A stretch of 63,035 bases of DNA from Saprolegnia diclina VS20 (Eukaryota; Oomycota; Saprolegniomycetes; Saprolegniales; Saprolegniaceae), in NCBI RefSeq assembly GCF_000281045.1, contig NW_008246093.1, positions 282,759 to 345,793 of the forward strand, read 5' to 3'. A program made the position numbers and the translations under genes. The notes beneath the pieces are model-generated. The model did no database searches, had not been told where the DNA came from, and worked only from the letters and a program-made list of their open reading frames with translations. Positions 20,880 through 33,553 of this stretch are shown here, in pieces (the first letter of the stretch is position 1; each line of letters begins with the position of its first letter).

Positions 20880-23800
20880 TCAAGTCGTCTGGAGTTTGTA
20901 GGCGGCAAAAAGGCCGACGAGAAGCAGCAACGCGCCGTTGTAGAGCGGCATGTAGGTCTCGGCCCGAGGCAGTTCACCAGCGACAAAGGCATAAGCGAGC
21001 GCGACGGCCGCCAAGAAGACGAGCGGTAGCAGCGGAAAATCGACATCGTCCTTCCATTCGCTGCTCTTCTCGGCACTCTCGCGCGTCACGAGCCCTTCGT
21101 ACTCCTACACCCGATACGTCAAGAGACAGAGTGAACGATCGGTACCCGCCACGCCCAGCGCTCGGTTGTGCGCGACGGGTGGTGGATGATCTCGTGCATC
21201 AAGGTCGGGTACTCTTGCACGAGCTGCAGAAACGACGGCGCACCCGCCAGCACGCAAAGGTTCTCCAAGACAAAAATCACCGCAGCCTATTCAATATATA
21301 TATATTCGACCGCAGAGATGGGAGAAACCTCGCGGAGGACGGGCGCCGTCACCATGTCGGCGGTGACGAGCACGTCAAGGCAGTTTGCCAACGTCACGAC
21401 AAGCCGCGCCTCGGTCAGCGCTACCGAAACTCGCTGTTCCACTCCAAAGACAAACGCCGTACCTTTGAGCCGTGCGATACCCAGGCGGTCGGCGGCAATG
21501 AGGTCGTCCAAGAGGATTGCATCGGAAGCACTTGGTGGCAACACGCCCGAGTAGACAAAGTCGAGGACCCGGCGGAGCGTCTCGAACCGCACGTCCACCG
21601 ACAGCTCCTACCCCCATCGCTATGAAAACGTCTCGTGTTGATCATGTACATCGAGGCTTGCGTCGCGCAAGGACGACGCCAAGAGGCCCCGAAAGTAGTC
21701 GCTTCGAGCCGCCAAGATGCACTTGTGGGCGTAGATACGCTCGCCGTCAGCGACCAAGATGACGTCGGACCACACAAAGCTGCCGAGGGCGCCGACAAAG
21801 TCTGTCGCATACGAGCTGATAACCTAAGGAGATCGTCACAGCCAACGATGCACGAGACCACGAGGCGTACGGCACGTGGCGCGACATCGACCACGTACGG
21901 CTGGCAAAGACTCTCAAGGTGCGGCAAGTGGAGTCTAGTTGTCGATTGTAGGAGAAATCACACTGGATCGACGGCTCGTACATTCTCGCAGCAGCGAGCA
22001 AGTCCCGCGGAAGGGACGACGCGGGATCCAGACGCGTCAAGAGAGCGTCCGTGTAGAGGTACTCGAGCACGACGAGGCACACGTCGTACCTACGCCATTT
22101 TACACTAGCACTTGGGATGGTAGCATCGACCACAGACCGCAAGTCGTAGAGGACGAGCTCCAGGCAATGGTTTGTGGCCTCGCGCGCTTGACGTTCGTCG
22201 ACCAAGCGCGCGCGCAGGACGTCGCAGCGCGTCGCAAGCACCTTGGGATACCCTTAGTCACGCAAAGGTATGGGACTGAGCAATCTACGAGCTGATGGGC
22301 GGCGATGCGTCGGCCGGACACAAGCAAGATGACGTCGCCGGAGTCATCCATATGCTTGCACTGCAGCCAGAGTCGCGCCATGTCTTGAGCGAGAAACGAA
22401 AGGCCTGAGACAAGCACCGACCCGCTACAAAAAATAGGTTAAAAAGAAGGGCCGCAGCGAGGATCGATGCACCTGCCACCGCCTGCGATGGCTTCGATCG
22501 TGCCCCACTTGGCCTCGAGCATCGGGACCGCCGCCTCTAGTCCATGGTATGAACGATACAAATGCGATAGGTCAACTACCAAACTGCCACGTGTAGACGT
22601 CGCCCGTGTGCGTGCGCACGTGGTAGTGACGATCGCCGGCCGCCACGTCCACAATCGTCGGCGGCAGCTGGAGCATGCGCTGGGGATACAACCACGGCCA
22701 CGCCACGAGGTCCGACCTAATTCGCATATATGTGACCTCCCGTTGCAGCGGCGGAGGCGTACCGCAGACCGTTTTCTCGCACGAGGGACGGGAGTTGGTG
22801 GCCGCATGTGCCAGCCCCCCACGTCCACACGTGGCCGTGGCCGTCGACGGCGATCGAGAGCATGTCGCCGCACGCGATGGCCGTGACCCCCAGCGCCACC
22901 GCGTCCGAGTAGCCCTACCCCCAAGCTATTCAACGGTAGTCCAACGTACGAGGGCCTACGGACGACGCTTCGGCCGTGATGGCGACGGACTGCGGGACAC
23001 ATTGGTCGTGGCAGTGCCCGAGGCCGAGTTGACCATGCAAGTTTCGACCCCACGCGTAGAGTTGGCCGCTGCTAGCAATGGCCATCGCGTGCGCTTGGCC
23101 GCACGCAATCTGTATATCCATACACTACAGACCATAGAACCAGCTTCCAACTCGCACCTCGGTGACGACAACGTCTCCCAAGTCGGTCACGCGTGCCGGC
23201 GACAGCTGATACTGCTGCAGAATGGGCTTGTTTGCAAGCGTCTTTCGGCCAAGAGCCGGCGGCGTCGGACCCAGCCCTACAAAGGGCGACACTAGAGCTA
23301 CTGCACATCGATGGCACGTACCGAGGCGGCCGTGGAGCCATTTGCCCCACGAAAACACATGTCCTGTCTCGGTCAGCGCCAGGCTAAAGCCAGCACCGGC
23401 CGCCACTCGCGTACACGGACCCTATACCACAGTCATGATCAAAAGATGTCAGATGAAACGCGTACGTCGAGGGAGACGACGCGGGTCGGAAGGTCGCTAC
23501 GGTGCCCTTGCTTGCTCAGCGTCCCGGAGGCTGTGGGGACGCCCCATGAGTAGACCTACGCGATCTGTCGCACGAACGCGCTTGCATCGACGCCCATACA
23601 GCGCCTGTCGTCGTCACTGCCAACGAGTGGGCTGCGTGCGCGGCCGCCGGGTCGCTGGCGGCGGCGATGCGCGCAATAAGAACTATCGCCTCGGGCTCTA
23701 CCGCCGCCATGAGCTAGGAAACGAGGCGGGTGTGCGTACGCTCGTAAAAGCTCTCGATCGGCGCGGGGTGGTGCAGGTCAGTAAACGCTCCATGGCCGAG

Positions 23801-25064
23801 CGCACCGTCGGCGCCTTTCCCCATCGAGTAGAGAAGGCCCACGTCGCTTCGAAAGAGCTACAACGCCGATCGCATCAAAGCTCATTCGCACAGCCATACC
23901 GCGTGGACATGGCTGCACGCCGACTCGACGATGCGGGCGCGAAGGAAGGGCTAGATCACACGCCATGTACTTCTCCATACGGCATAACGAGGGTGTACGG
24001 TCGCATCAAACGAAAGCTGCACGCGGGAGCTTGCATCTGCCACGTCAGCCTGCCACGTCACTTTGACCATATCGGGCGTCGGGCGTTGGCTCCTACCAGA
24101 CGCAGCGTGGATGTGCAGGCCAAAGATATGGATGCGTACGCGATGACGCTGCGCAGAGAGGACGTCGCTGTTGCTTGCACGACTGGCAGTGCGGGCTTGA
24201 CGTATGGTAGCGTCATGTACAGGTTGCGCACGCCCGGCTCTGTATGAGTCACTACTTGCATCTCTCCGGTGGGTTGTACCAGTATTTAGATAGTGCGGGT
24301 CGACGAGGTCGCACTCCAAGTAGACGGGGATCGCAGGGCCTTGCGTGGTGCCGATGCGGGCGCGCAAGATGCCTTCGACGCCGACATGCAGCCGAAACCC
24401 CCACACATGATCTGCGAGCGACACCTCAGCGCGCACCTACGTCTGCGATCGCCACCTGCTGAGAGCTTGCATAAGGACGTATACGCGCGCGATGAGGATG
24501 CCCGTTCTCCACACGACCCCGGGCAGCGACGTTGGAAAGCATGTGGCTCCGCCCAGCGTACAGTACGGTTCGAGGTCGTGGCCCAGTGCGACGAGACGCG
24601 CGACATAGGTTGCGACCATCGATGGCGACAGCGTGCAGTCGACGGCGTGGAGCAGTGCTGTGGCCTTCTCGAGGAAGAGCGCCGTCGACGTCTTGGGCAG
24701 TGGCGTATCGTTCATACGGTACACGACCTTGTCGCTGACGGCGTCGGTCGTCGCCGATGGCGCTAGCAGTGGCGCGACCGGGAAGCGCAGGCCCTCGGCG
24801 TGTTGCTGCAATGCGGTGTGCATGGCCTAGTATAGCGAGTGATGCGCGTACATGCACATCACGGTGTCGTACCTCGAAGAAGGCCGCCGCGTCGTCTGTG
24901 GGCGCCACTGCGGGCAGCACGACGTCTTCTTTTGGGTGCAGATCGACAGCGTCATCGAGCGCATGCTCGGCGTTGTACAGCGTCTGGATCATGCAGTCGA
25001 GGCGCTTGGCCGACGCGACCATGTCCTTGATGACGCCCTCGGTCTCGAGGAGGAGGCCGTCCAT
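20880..25064 (-). CDS. RCC1-repeat, double-BTB protein with C-terminal membrane segments (IBtk-like)
   Basis: About 25 short exons can be joined in phase across 4.2 kb. The N-terminal domain (from the ATG at 25062-25064) is unrecognised and beta-rich. RCC1 repeats follow: GLLYSMGKGADGALGHG, HSLAVTTTGAVYSWG, FSLALTETGHVFSWG...GRLGLGP, IACGQAHAMAIASSGQLYAWG, and IACGDMLSIAVDGHGHVWTWG. Two BTB/POZ domains come next, the first around GDVILLVSGRRIAAHQL...VLEYLYTDALL and the second around SDVILVADGERIYAHKCILAARSDYFRGLL...VLDFVYSGVL. The order RCC1-BTB-BTB matches the IBtk family, whose animal members are substrate adaptors for CUL3 ubiquitin ligases. Two hydrophobic spans near the C-terminus (PLVFLAAVALAYAFV and LYNGALLLLVGLFAAYKL) would tether it to a membrane, which is unusual. 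The animal ankyrin repeats are not seen. Exact exon ends in the N-terminal third are less certain. Confidence 0.78.
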
Positions 25065-25279
25065 CGCGCAGTGGATCTTTCGCCGCTTTGGATTGGCCTG
25101 ATTTGATTGCGTCTTTTCGCCAATCCGCTTCCAGTATGCAATACGACAGGACCTCTGCCAATGAATATCAATGGTGCCGGATAGAAAAAGAGCGCTTGTT
25201 AACGCTTTTTAAAAATCGAAAGCCGTCATGGACCGACCAATCAGCGCGCGACGCAACGGGAGATTCGACGAACAAGAAG

Positions 25280-26768
25280 ATGGCAGACGCCGGCGGCCCC
25301 TACATGGCCTTTCCCATCGCTCCGCGCCAGACCGTCTGCGCGCTCGTGACGGCCGCGCCGCTCCAGGTGGCCTCGCGCCTCTTTAGCTGCTTTGGGCTCC
25401 AGCTGCCTGGCGCCGCTGCGGCCATCGTCATGCAGAGCGGTCGATCGTACGCCGCGTATCTTGCCAGCGAAGCGTCTCATGGCGTGGCGTAGCGTCGTGA
25501 TCGACCACGAAATTGCCGAAGGCGGCTTCTCGTATGTCTACCAAGTCCACGACACGGAGACGCTGGAGCGGCTCGCGATGAAGAAGGTCATGTGTCAATC
25601 GACCGAGCAGCGCCATGGCGTCGTGCACGAGATGGGGTACGTGCGCCGCGCCCTCCTGTGCACGTTCCAGCTCTGCGTAGCGTCCACAAGAAGTGTCGTC
25701 ACAAGCACTTGATGCCGCTCGTCGACTACACGGTGACGCACTCGCCGCTGCCCGACCAAAGCACGTACTACCTCCTCTTTCCGCTTGTCGAGGTAGCATT
25801 CTCGTTGGCATCATTGGTCACCGCTTTAATCCCGTGTGTAGAATGGCTCGTTGCGACAGTACATCGACTCGTACCGCGCGTATGTTTGTCCTCCTTCGTA
25901 GACGCGTGAGCGCAGGTGTGTGCTAGGCGGCAAACCTACATGCCCGAGCGGGCGCTTCTCGATATCTTTGCCAAGGTCGCGACCGCCGTCTTGTTTCTGC
26001 ACAGCCAACAGCCGCCGCTCGTCCATCGCGACATCAAGGTCCGTCGACGCTCTTATTCGTGACTTATTGGCGTGGTATAGCCGGAAAATGTGCTGCTGAA
26101 CCACGATCTGGAGCCGCTGTTGACGGACTTTGGCTCGGTTGTCGAAGGCGACATCAAGATCTCGACCCGCGGCGACGCGCTCAAAGCCCAAGAGACAGCA
26201 TCGATCCACAGGTAGGATGGATTGACCATCGCATCCTCAACACCCACGTAGCTCGATGGCCTATCGCGCGCCAGGTAGACGCGGTATGCTTCTTGCCGCT
26301 TGCAACATGCGCATTGCTAGAGCTCTACGATGTGGCCACTGGCGCCGTGCTGACGAGCCGCACGGACGGTACCCAAAAGCAATGACCTTGTGGTTGTATC
26401 GAGTCGTGCGGATGACTAGTCTGGGCCATGGGCTGCTTGCTGTACGGCATGGCGTTTGGGTACTCGCCGTACGAGTGCTCGATCTCGGACGCTGGCCACG
26501 TACGCGACTGTGTTTGACGACCTTTGGATCTCATTAGCGTGTGCAGGTCAAAGTCATTGAAGTCACGTACCTCGGCGTGCTGGGGGCCGTCAAGTTTCCG
26601 TCGCAGTCCATCTACTCGCCGCTCGTGACGGAGCTCATCACGTACAGCATTCATACTTTGTCGCAACGGAATACGATGGGTGACACGCGTAGGTGGATGC
26701 TGACGATCGATCCGGCCCAACGGCCGAGCATGCAAGACGTCCTCGCGCGGCTCGAGCGCGCGTCGTAG
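25280..26768 (+). CDS. STK16: Serine/threonine protein kinase, STK16/ENV7 (NAK) type
   Basis: Eleven exons with introns of about 40-60 nt. The start at 25280 (MADAGGPYMAFPIAPRQT) precedes the kinase domain. All landmarks are present after splicing: glycine loop EGGFSYVYQV, the ATP-binding lysine in AMKKV, catalytic loop HRDIKPENVLL, metal-binding DFGS, activation segment end MAYRAPELYD, RTDVWAMGCLLYGMAFG with YSPYE, and the C-lobe element MLTIDPAQRPSM followed by the last helix. DFGS, the long insert before APE and the YSPYE segment fit the NAK/STK16 branch, whose members act in Golgi and vacuole traffic and are often palmitoylated near the N-terminus. Two cysteines (in VCALV and LFSCFGL) lie near the N-terminus, but no clear myristoylation site is seen. 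The kinase looks intact and active. Confidence 0.87.
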
Positions 26769-27148
26769 GCGTCACATCTGTCCGCCTTACGAGTCCGAGT
26801 CTTCGGATCGTTCGTTTTGGCGTCATACACTTTTGTCTTGTTACTGCCGTCGTACCATTAACATGGACTCGACCCCTACTGTCGACCCGACACCGCGTCT
26901 TCAGTGGACCGCAAGTTTGGAATGGAGATGAGTGCAAGCGGCGGATGTCCTGTACCCTATCCCTAGCAGCACCAGCCAACGGTTGCCATGCTATAGTGGC
27001 CCGCATCTTGACCCGACAATTTTTGTCAAAGTGGACAAATTTGGTCGGAAAATTTGCAATACCTAAAATCCTCTCCAGAATCGTTTTGACGCCGTTGAGG
27101 CTGAAAAGACACACAACGGTGAGTAGAAGAGCACATATACGTTGATTT
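26769..27148. other. Short intergenic stretch
   Basis: Between the kinase stop and the transposon fragment; nothing recognised. Confidence 0.5.
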
Positions 27149-28048
27149 CTAGCGTTTTTTAGCTGCAAATTCCATGCGTTCCATGAGATTCTCCGATGGA
27201 ATGGAGCGGTGAGATTTGTACTTCTTGACGGCGAACTCTGCGAGATGCGGTGGAAGTCCAGCTGCGTACACCTGCATGTACCGATGATAACGCCGCTCGA
27301 AGCGCTGAGCATGCTGCAGAGGGACTTGAGCAAGAGCAGCTGGAACCGTTTCGCGGAGGCCTTGAACGTGTAGTCGCAGTGATGACAGCAGTAGACCTGG
27401 GCACTTCCCCAATAGTTTTCGATTGGGTTGAACTCGGGATGGAACTTGCGGAGGAGGTCCATCAAGTGGCCGCTATCTTCAAAGACCCTCTCAAGCATCG
27501 ACTTCTGAGCCGCAAAGTCGGGTTGATGGTCGAGCAAGTTGACCGCACAGCAATTGTACGGCTCTTCTGTCGTGCAGGGCGTCTTCCTGCACTGCCCACG
27601 GATCGTCTCGGCGGGGCCGAGCAGCTCGCGCTCGCGTAGGATCGTGAGACGGCCCTTGGGTGTCCCTGCAACAGCATCGCCCCGCGCATCCAGTAGGCTC
27701 CATAGATCGACCTCGTCGTCGCTGTCTCAGTCGATGGTCCCGACTTTGTACGCGAGCGATGCTTCCTAATGGAATTCCTCAGTTGGTGTCAAAGTGGTGG
27801 ATCAAAGCACGCACCGGTACCGGTCCTAGTACAAGTTGGCAAGGCTCGTGGGCGCAGTTGTCGTGTTCTTCGTCGGTGTTGTCGCTCTCCTCGGCGTCAA
27901 ATTCAACAACGTCGCCTAGCTCAGGCGCTTGGCGCTTGGCCTCAAGACCTGCCCTGGCGCGGCGCAGATGAAACGCTTGCCTGCCGGGTCGCACCATGGA
28001 TCGGTGGTGAAAAATGGCGATGCGAATCACTTTCGTAGCCCGGGGCAT
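27149..28048 (-). mobile_element. Decayed DNA transposon, DDE transposase fragment
   Basis: The minus strand encodes the C-terminal part of a cut-and-paste transposase of the kind common in fungi and oomycetes. Visible are LLDHQPDFAAQKSMLERV, the last-acidic-residue motif KFHPEFNPIENYWG, CDYTFK, and then, in another frame, GLRETVPAALAQVPL, RRYHRYMQVY and VKKYKSHRSIP up to the stop near 27149. One frame change lies just after CDYTFK (near 27385), and the upstream half (27600-28048) shows only scattered frames, so the copy cannot make a full transposase. Terminal inverted repeats and a target-site duplication were not identified. It is read as an old, inactive plain DNA transposon. The outer boundary at 28048 is approximate. 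Confidence 0.75.
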
Positions 28049-28682
28049 ACTATCCGGTTAAAGAGATTTTGTACGGATAGCGTTGGTGTAGCCCGGTGTA
28101 CCGGCTCTGGAAACGGACATTTTTGGCCCCTCCCCACCTTAAATGGTCCGTCTTCCAGCTTTTATAACTCAGCGACTAGACATGCTACGAAGAAGATCAA
28201 ACTATATTCGTGTTCCTCTGTGTCTCGGCTATCGATATATAGCACGTTTAGCGCACAGAACGGCTATAAACATCTTTTATAACCCGCACAAAAAGGTCGT
28301 GAATCTCTGTCGGGTAAAGTTGCGGGCCACTGTAGCGCCCATCAAGAATGACATGTGAGGGTAGTCGTTGCTTCACAGGGCTTCACATGGGGGCCAAATT
28401 GAAGCTCAGCGTCCATGGGGCAACCATATCGTTTGGGTCGAACTCTGAAATCAACAGCGATGGCGAAGCACGTCAGTGACGGGTGGTTGAGCCTTTCGCG
28501 TCAGTAGTCGTTGTTACGTTGGCGAGGTATGGACCGTGGACAGCACGGACAGGTTGGACTGTACCAGACAACTTGTGCACCATTTAAAAACGATCTCGTC
28601 GTAGTATGAGTAGAAGAGACAAAGAGACAGCACTGTATATTGGACGCACAGATGTGGACACTGTTGAAACGACGACCGCCGC
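28049..28682. other. Intergenic, no gene recognised
   Basis: AT-richer than its neighbours, with no convincing ORF. It could contain the remaining transposon end. Confidence 0.45.
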
Positions 28683-30670
28683 TCAGGCCGCAAACCGCGC
28701 TTGGAGTTCGCGCCGGAGGATCTTGCCGGACGCAGACTTGGGCACCGCGTCAATGAACTGCACTTGACGGACCTTCTTGAAGGGTGCGACGCGGCTGTTG
28801 GCGTACTCCATGATGTCTATCTCAATTTCAATGGCCGAACCAACCAGAAGTAATACCTTCAGCCGTCACGCTGTGGCCAGGCTTGAGCACAACGCACGCC
28901 AGTGGCTCTTCTTCCTTGTCGGCGTTGTACCCGCGGATGCAGCCCACGTCGTCGACACTCGGATGCGACAAGATCACGTCTTCGAGCTCGGCCGGCGCAA
29001 TCTACGCCAGGTAAGATGCTACGTCATCGCATTGCGAGTGCCAACCTGGTGGCCCTTGTACTTGATGAGTTCTTTGAGGCGGTCGACAATGAACACGTGG
29101 TGGTCGTCGTCCACGTAGCCCAAATCACCCGTCTTGACAAACCCACAGTCGGTCATCGTGGCCTACGACGGTCTTATGTATCAATCTATCAGTCTAGATC
29201 GACGGACCTTGGTCGCATCGTCGTTGTTGAGGTAACCAAGCATCGCTTGCGGGCCGCGGTACCAGAGCTCGCCGACTTGGTGCTTGTCAAGGTCGTGGCC
29301 CTTCTCAGGGCACACGACGCGCAGCTCCGTGTTGTGGACAAGGACGCCGCTCGAGCCCTAATCGCATTCGGTGTAGAACCCTAACCCTTGCATTTCAAAA
29401 CCAAATGTACCGGCTTGACGTTGTCGTCCATCGAGTAGTTGACGACCGGCGAGAGCTCGGTCATGCCGTACGCTTGCTTCATCGTGAGGCCAAGCCGGTC
29501 GGTGATGGCGTCCTGGAGCTCTTGGCCCATGGGCGCCGCACCTGAGATGAGAGCCTTCGTCGCCGAGAGGTCGTACTCGTCCACGAGCGGGTGCTTGGCG
29601 AGGAAGGCTGCGATCGGCGGCACAATGTGCGCCTTCTCAATCTACATGCATCGCATGAGATGTCGCTCGAGAGCAAGTGCCGACCTTGTAGCGCTGCATG
29701 GCGGCAAGAAACGTGTGCGGCTCAAACTTGGGCAAAACGACTTGCGCGACGCCTTGGAAGAGGAACATGTTGAGGAGCATGCCGCCGTAAATGTGGTAGT
29801 AGGGCAGCATCGCGAGCGCGTGCGGCCCCATGCGCTCGGCGTACGACGCCTGGAGCGGGTTGACCGTCATGTTCCAAAACGAGAGCTTGACGCCTTTGGG
29901 CGGCCCGGTCGTGCCGCTCGAGAAGGGCAGGTGGCTCACGTCTTCGAGAAGGTTGAGCGTCGGCTTGGGGTACGTGCCCGGAAGCGCGCTCGGCGAGAGC
30001 AGGTTGCTACATGTGTGCTCGGTCGTTTGTTTTTGGTAAATTTTTCAAGTACCTGAACGGCTCGAAATCGGTGGATGGGCCAATGCAAAACTGGCGGTCG
30101 GATGCAACCGGGGCGAGTGCGATGGCTTCTTTCGCCGCCGCCTGGACCGTGTGGTGTGTAATCACGAGCTTGACCTAGATCAAGAATGATGAACCAACGA
30201 CCAAGGGTTGTGTGCGACCATACGTTGGCTGCTTTCATTTGAACGGCCAGCTCGTCACCGCGGAAAAGAGGCGGCGCCGGCGACAAGATCGCACCAAGCG
30301 CCGTCACCGCTACGCAGTGCACCCACGATTTTTACAAAAGCAAAGACGATGCGAAAGTACCTTGCGCGATCAAAGGGTACTCGATGCAGTTGACGGCGTT
30401 GGTCAAGACGACGTCGCCTTGGCCAATGCCCCGCTCCGAGAGCGACGTTGCGATCTTCTCGACGTTGGCCGCGAGCTCGCCATACGTCATGGACTCGTGC
30501 GTGACGCCGCAAATGACTGCGGGCTTGTGCATCTGGTCGGGCGTCGCCGCCGACTCTTGGATGAGTTCCCATGTCGTCTTGAGCGGGAACTCGATCGTTG
30601 GCAAGGGCGAGGCAAAGATGCGCTGGGCGGCCGTCGACAGGCGGCGCGACGCGAGGCGGCGGAGGAGCAT
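28683..30670 (-). CDS. 4-coumarate-CoA ligase-like acyl-CoA synthetase, probably mitochondrial (copy 1)
   Basis: ANL-superfamily enzymes activate a carboxylic acid with ATP and join it to CoA. The gene has about nine exons; the start is the ATG at 30668-30670. Residues 1-20 ([19 protein letters not shown]) look like a mitochondrial presequence. Adenylation motifs are intact: [14 protein letters not shown], the fatty-acid-gate region [72 protein letters not shown] and the catalytic lysine motif [14 protein letters not shown]. The family includes true 4CL, peroxisomal and mitochondrial acyl ligases, and luciferase-like proteins, so the acid substrate is open. It is the most downstream of three tandem, same-strand copies. 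Confidence 0.92.
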
Positions 30671-31422
30671 GCTCGTCGTGTGGGCGAGAAATCAGCGACT
30701 GAGCTGAGCTGATCGCTGCTCGAAAAGATCCGCTTCTGATTGGCTGAAACGCCGAAAGTGCAACTTCAACTTGGACCGAGAGACGATTTGCTGTTGACGA
30801 AGCAGTCAAGAAGGTCGGATGCATCTGGTGTTGGCAGGTTGAGCCACATGGATACGAACGTTGTGGGGAGTTCGGTCCCATGGCCCCGCGCCTCCTTCGA
30901 GCCGTCGTGCGCTGATAGAGCCTACATGGACGCTGTCCATGCCAGTTGTCGTCGTCGTCGCCGCCGCCGATCCGCGCGGCACCAGATGCATGATGCTACG
31001 ATGGCCTTGCGTAGCGCAATCCGTCGTGCTCGATCGACGGCACGCAAGCGCGAAGGAGCTGCATGAGAACCCGTCGTCGACGGCGTGGCGGGATACCTGG
31101 TCGGAATACTCGATGCGCTTATCATGGGTGCTTTGCCGTCGCATTGTTGGACGGTACTCGAGTTGGTACAAGGGGCGTCGTGCCTGCGTGTGCCCCTTGC
31201 CGCCCGTCTGGTACCACATGGTCGTTCCGAAAGTCGTGTCCAGGCTCCCGACGTCTCGAAGGAAATCGGATATGTGTATCACATTCGATAACAAATACCA
31301 GAGTCGCAACCTAATATTCCCGCAACGGTTCTCCAAAATTGCCACTCGGATTCATGCAATTTCTAACTTTGCAAACACACACAAACGAGGCTTCGTTATC
31401 AAAGAAGACACGAGAAGAGGAC
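30671..31422. other. Spacer between CoA ligase copies 1 and 2
   Basis: Contains the copy 1 promoter and the copy 2 3' end. No separate gene was recognised. Confidence 0.5.
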
Positions 31423-33553
31423 TTAGCCGAACGCAGCCCCAAACTTGGCTTGGAGTTCGCGCCGAATGATCTTGCCGGACGGGCTCTTGGGAATCACGTC
31501 GACAAAGACGACCTCGCGCACCTTCTTGAAGGGCGCGACGCGCTCGGCCACGTACGCCATGAGCTCTACGCCAGCACTGTGAGCTGCTACTCTTGCCATG
31601 CAGATAGGTCTACCGTCCGCCGACAGCGTCTCGTTGGGCTGCACCACCACGCAGGCTCGGGGGATTTCTTCGCCCGCGTCGTCACGCCTACGTGCTGTTG
31701 TGAGCCGTGTGGACGACGACCGCATCGATGTAGTACCCGCGAATGCAGCCCACGTCGGCGACCTTGGGGTGGGACATGACCACGTCTTCGAGCTCGGCCG
31801 GCGCAATCTACGCGCATCATTCGCAACACCATAAGGCCTCATGGTGAAAGTTGTAGCAGAAGAAATACCTGGTGGCCCTTGTACTTGATGAGCTCCTTGA
31901 GGCGGTCGACGACGAAGATGTGGCCATCCTTATCCACAAACCCAATGTCGCCCGTCTTGACAAACCCGTCGTCAGTCAGCGTCGCCTAGAGCCCACCATA
32001 TCTAGTAGTTTCAACCTATCAAGTTGATACATACCGCGGTTGCTTCGTCGTTGTTGAGGTAGCCAAGCATCGTCTGCGGACCGCGGTACCAGAGCTCGCC
32101 CGGCACGTCAATGTCATTGTCCGTGCCGTTAATGGGGCACACGACGCGGAGTTCCGTGTTGGGCAAGAGCGGGCCCACCGAGCCCTAATCACGTAATAAT
32201 GTGGACACTTTGTCATAGAGAGATAGGGCGTACGTATTTGGCCTGGCCGTCCATGGGGAGCGCGCCAACGGGCGAGAGCTCGGTCATGCCAAAGCCTTGC
32301 TTGATCTTCATGCCTAGGCGCGCTTCCAGCTGCTGTTCGAGCTCTTCGCCCATGGGCGCCGCGCCCGAAATCACATGCTTGGTCGCCGAGAGGTCGTACT
32401 GGTCGACCATCGGGTGTTTGGCGAGGAAGGCCACAAGCGGTGGCACGAGATGCGCCTTCTCAACCTAGTTTCGGAGTCTACCATCCTGCTCGTACATGCA
32501 GAGCTAACCTTGTAGCGCTCGAGGCAGTGCAGAAAGGTCGACGGATCAAACTTGGGCAAAACGACCTGCGCACTGCCTTGGTACATGGCCCAGTTCATCA
32601 TGAACGTGGCGTAAATGTGAAAGTAGGGCAGCACCATGATCGCATGCGGCCCCATGCGATCGATGGAGCTGGCTTGGACGACGTTGGACGTGAGGCCGCC
32701 AAACGACAAGCGGACGCCCTATATGCACATGCGCTTCCTGTTGGCATCGCAGAGATGTGTACCTTGGGCGGGCCGGTCGTGCCGCTCGAGAAGGGCAGAA
32801 AGTTGACGTCGTTGACGACATCAATCTCGACTGCCGGGACGTTGATGCTGTCGACGCGCAGCAGGTCGCTACCGCATACCATAAGCACAAGCACAGAACT
32901 CGCAAGGCGGTCGTACTCGAAGGACTGGAACGTGTCGGACGGGCCGACGCAAAACTGATGGTCGATCGGGATCGCGTACTCGGTCATGGCATCGCGCGCG
33001 GACGCTTGCACCGAGTGGTGCGTGATAAAGTACGTGGCCTAGTTGCATGCAGTGAGAGGACGGCGAGGTATTGCAATGTCGTACGTTGGCGGCGCGCATT
33101 TGGGCGGCGAGCTCGGTCCCGAGAAACTGCGGCGACGCCGGCGACATGATGGCACCGAGGGCCGTGGCCGCTACACACATGGCATTGCATGAGCAACGAG
33201 CAATCGTATGGGTCATGATGGAGCGTACCATGGCAGAAGAGCGGGTACTCGACGCAGTTGACGACGTTGGTGCCAATGACCTAGCAATATGGGCGTGCGG
33301 ATGGAGGACGGTCAGTACGTACGTCTCCTTTTTTGACGCCGAGGGCCGCGAGCGACGTCGCGATCTTCTGCACCTTGTCGAGGAAGCCGCCAAAGGTCGT
33401 CGTCTCGTGCGTGAGGCCGCAGATGAGCGCCGGGTTCTCTTCGCGGCCGACGCTGCTGTCGCGGATGAGCTCCCACGGGGTCTTGGACGGGATCGAGACA
33501 GCCGGGTACGGCGACGTGAACACGCGCGTCGAGAAGAGGCGGCGGCGGAGCAT
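31423..33553 (-). CDS. 4-coumarate-CoA ligase-like acyl-CoA synthetase, probably mitochondrial (copy 2)
   Basis: Same architecture as its neighbours. The start is the ATG at 33551-33553 with an Arg-rich presequence ([12 protein letters not shown]). About ten exons are needed. Motifs seen after splicing: [14 protein letters not shown] (the junction lies inside the motif), [84 protein letters not shown] and [14 protein letters not shown]. The gate segment ([14 protein letters not shown]) differs from copy 1 ([14 protein letters not shown]) and copy 3 ([14 protein letters not shown]), so the acyl substrate may differ. Compared with copy 1 it has extra introns in the N-terminal half and inside the SSGTTGPPK motif. 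It looks functional. Confidence 0.9.

Noticed and set aside
24437-25064. Treating the N-terminal segment of the RCC1/BTB gene as a separate gene
   Set aside because: Its exons continue in phase through several TAG-ending introns into the first RCC1 repeat, so a single gene is the simpler reading.
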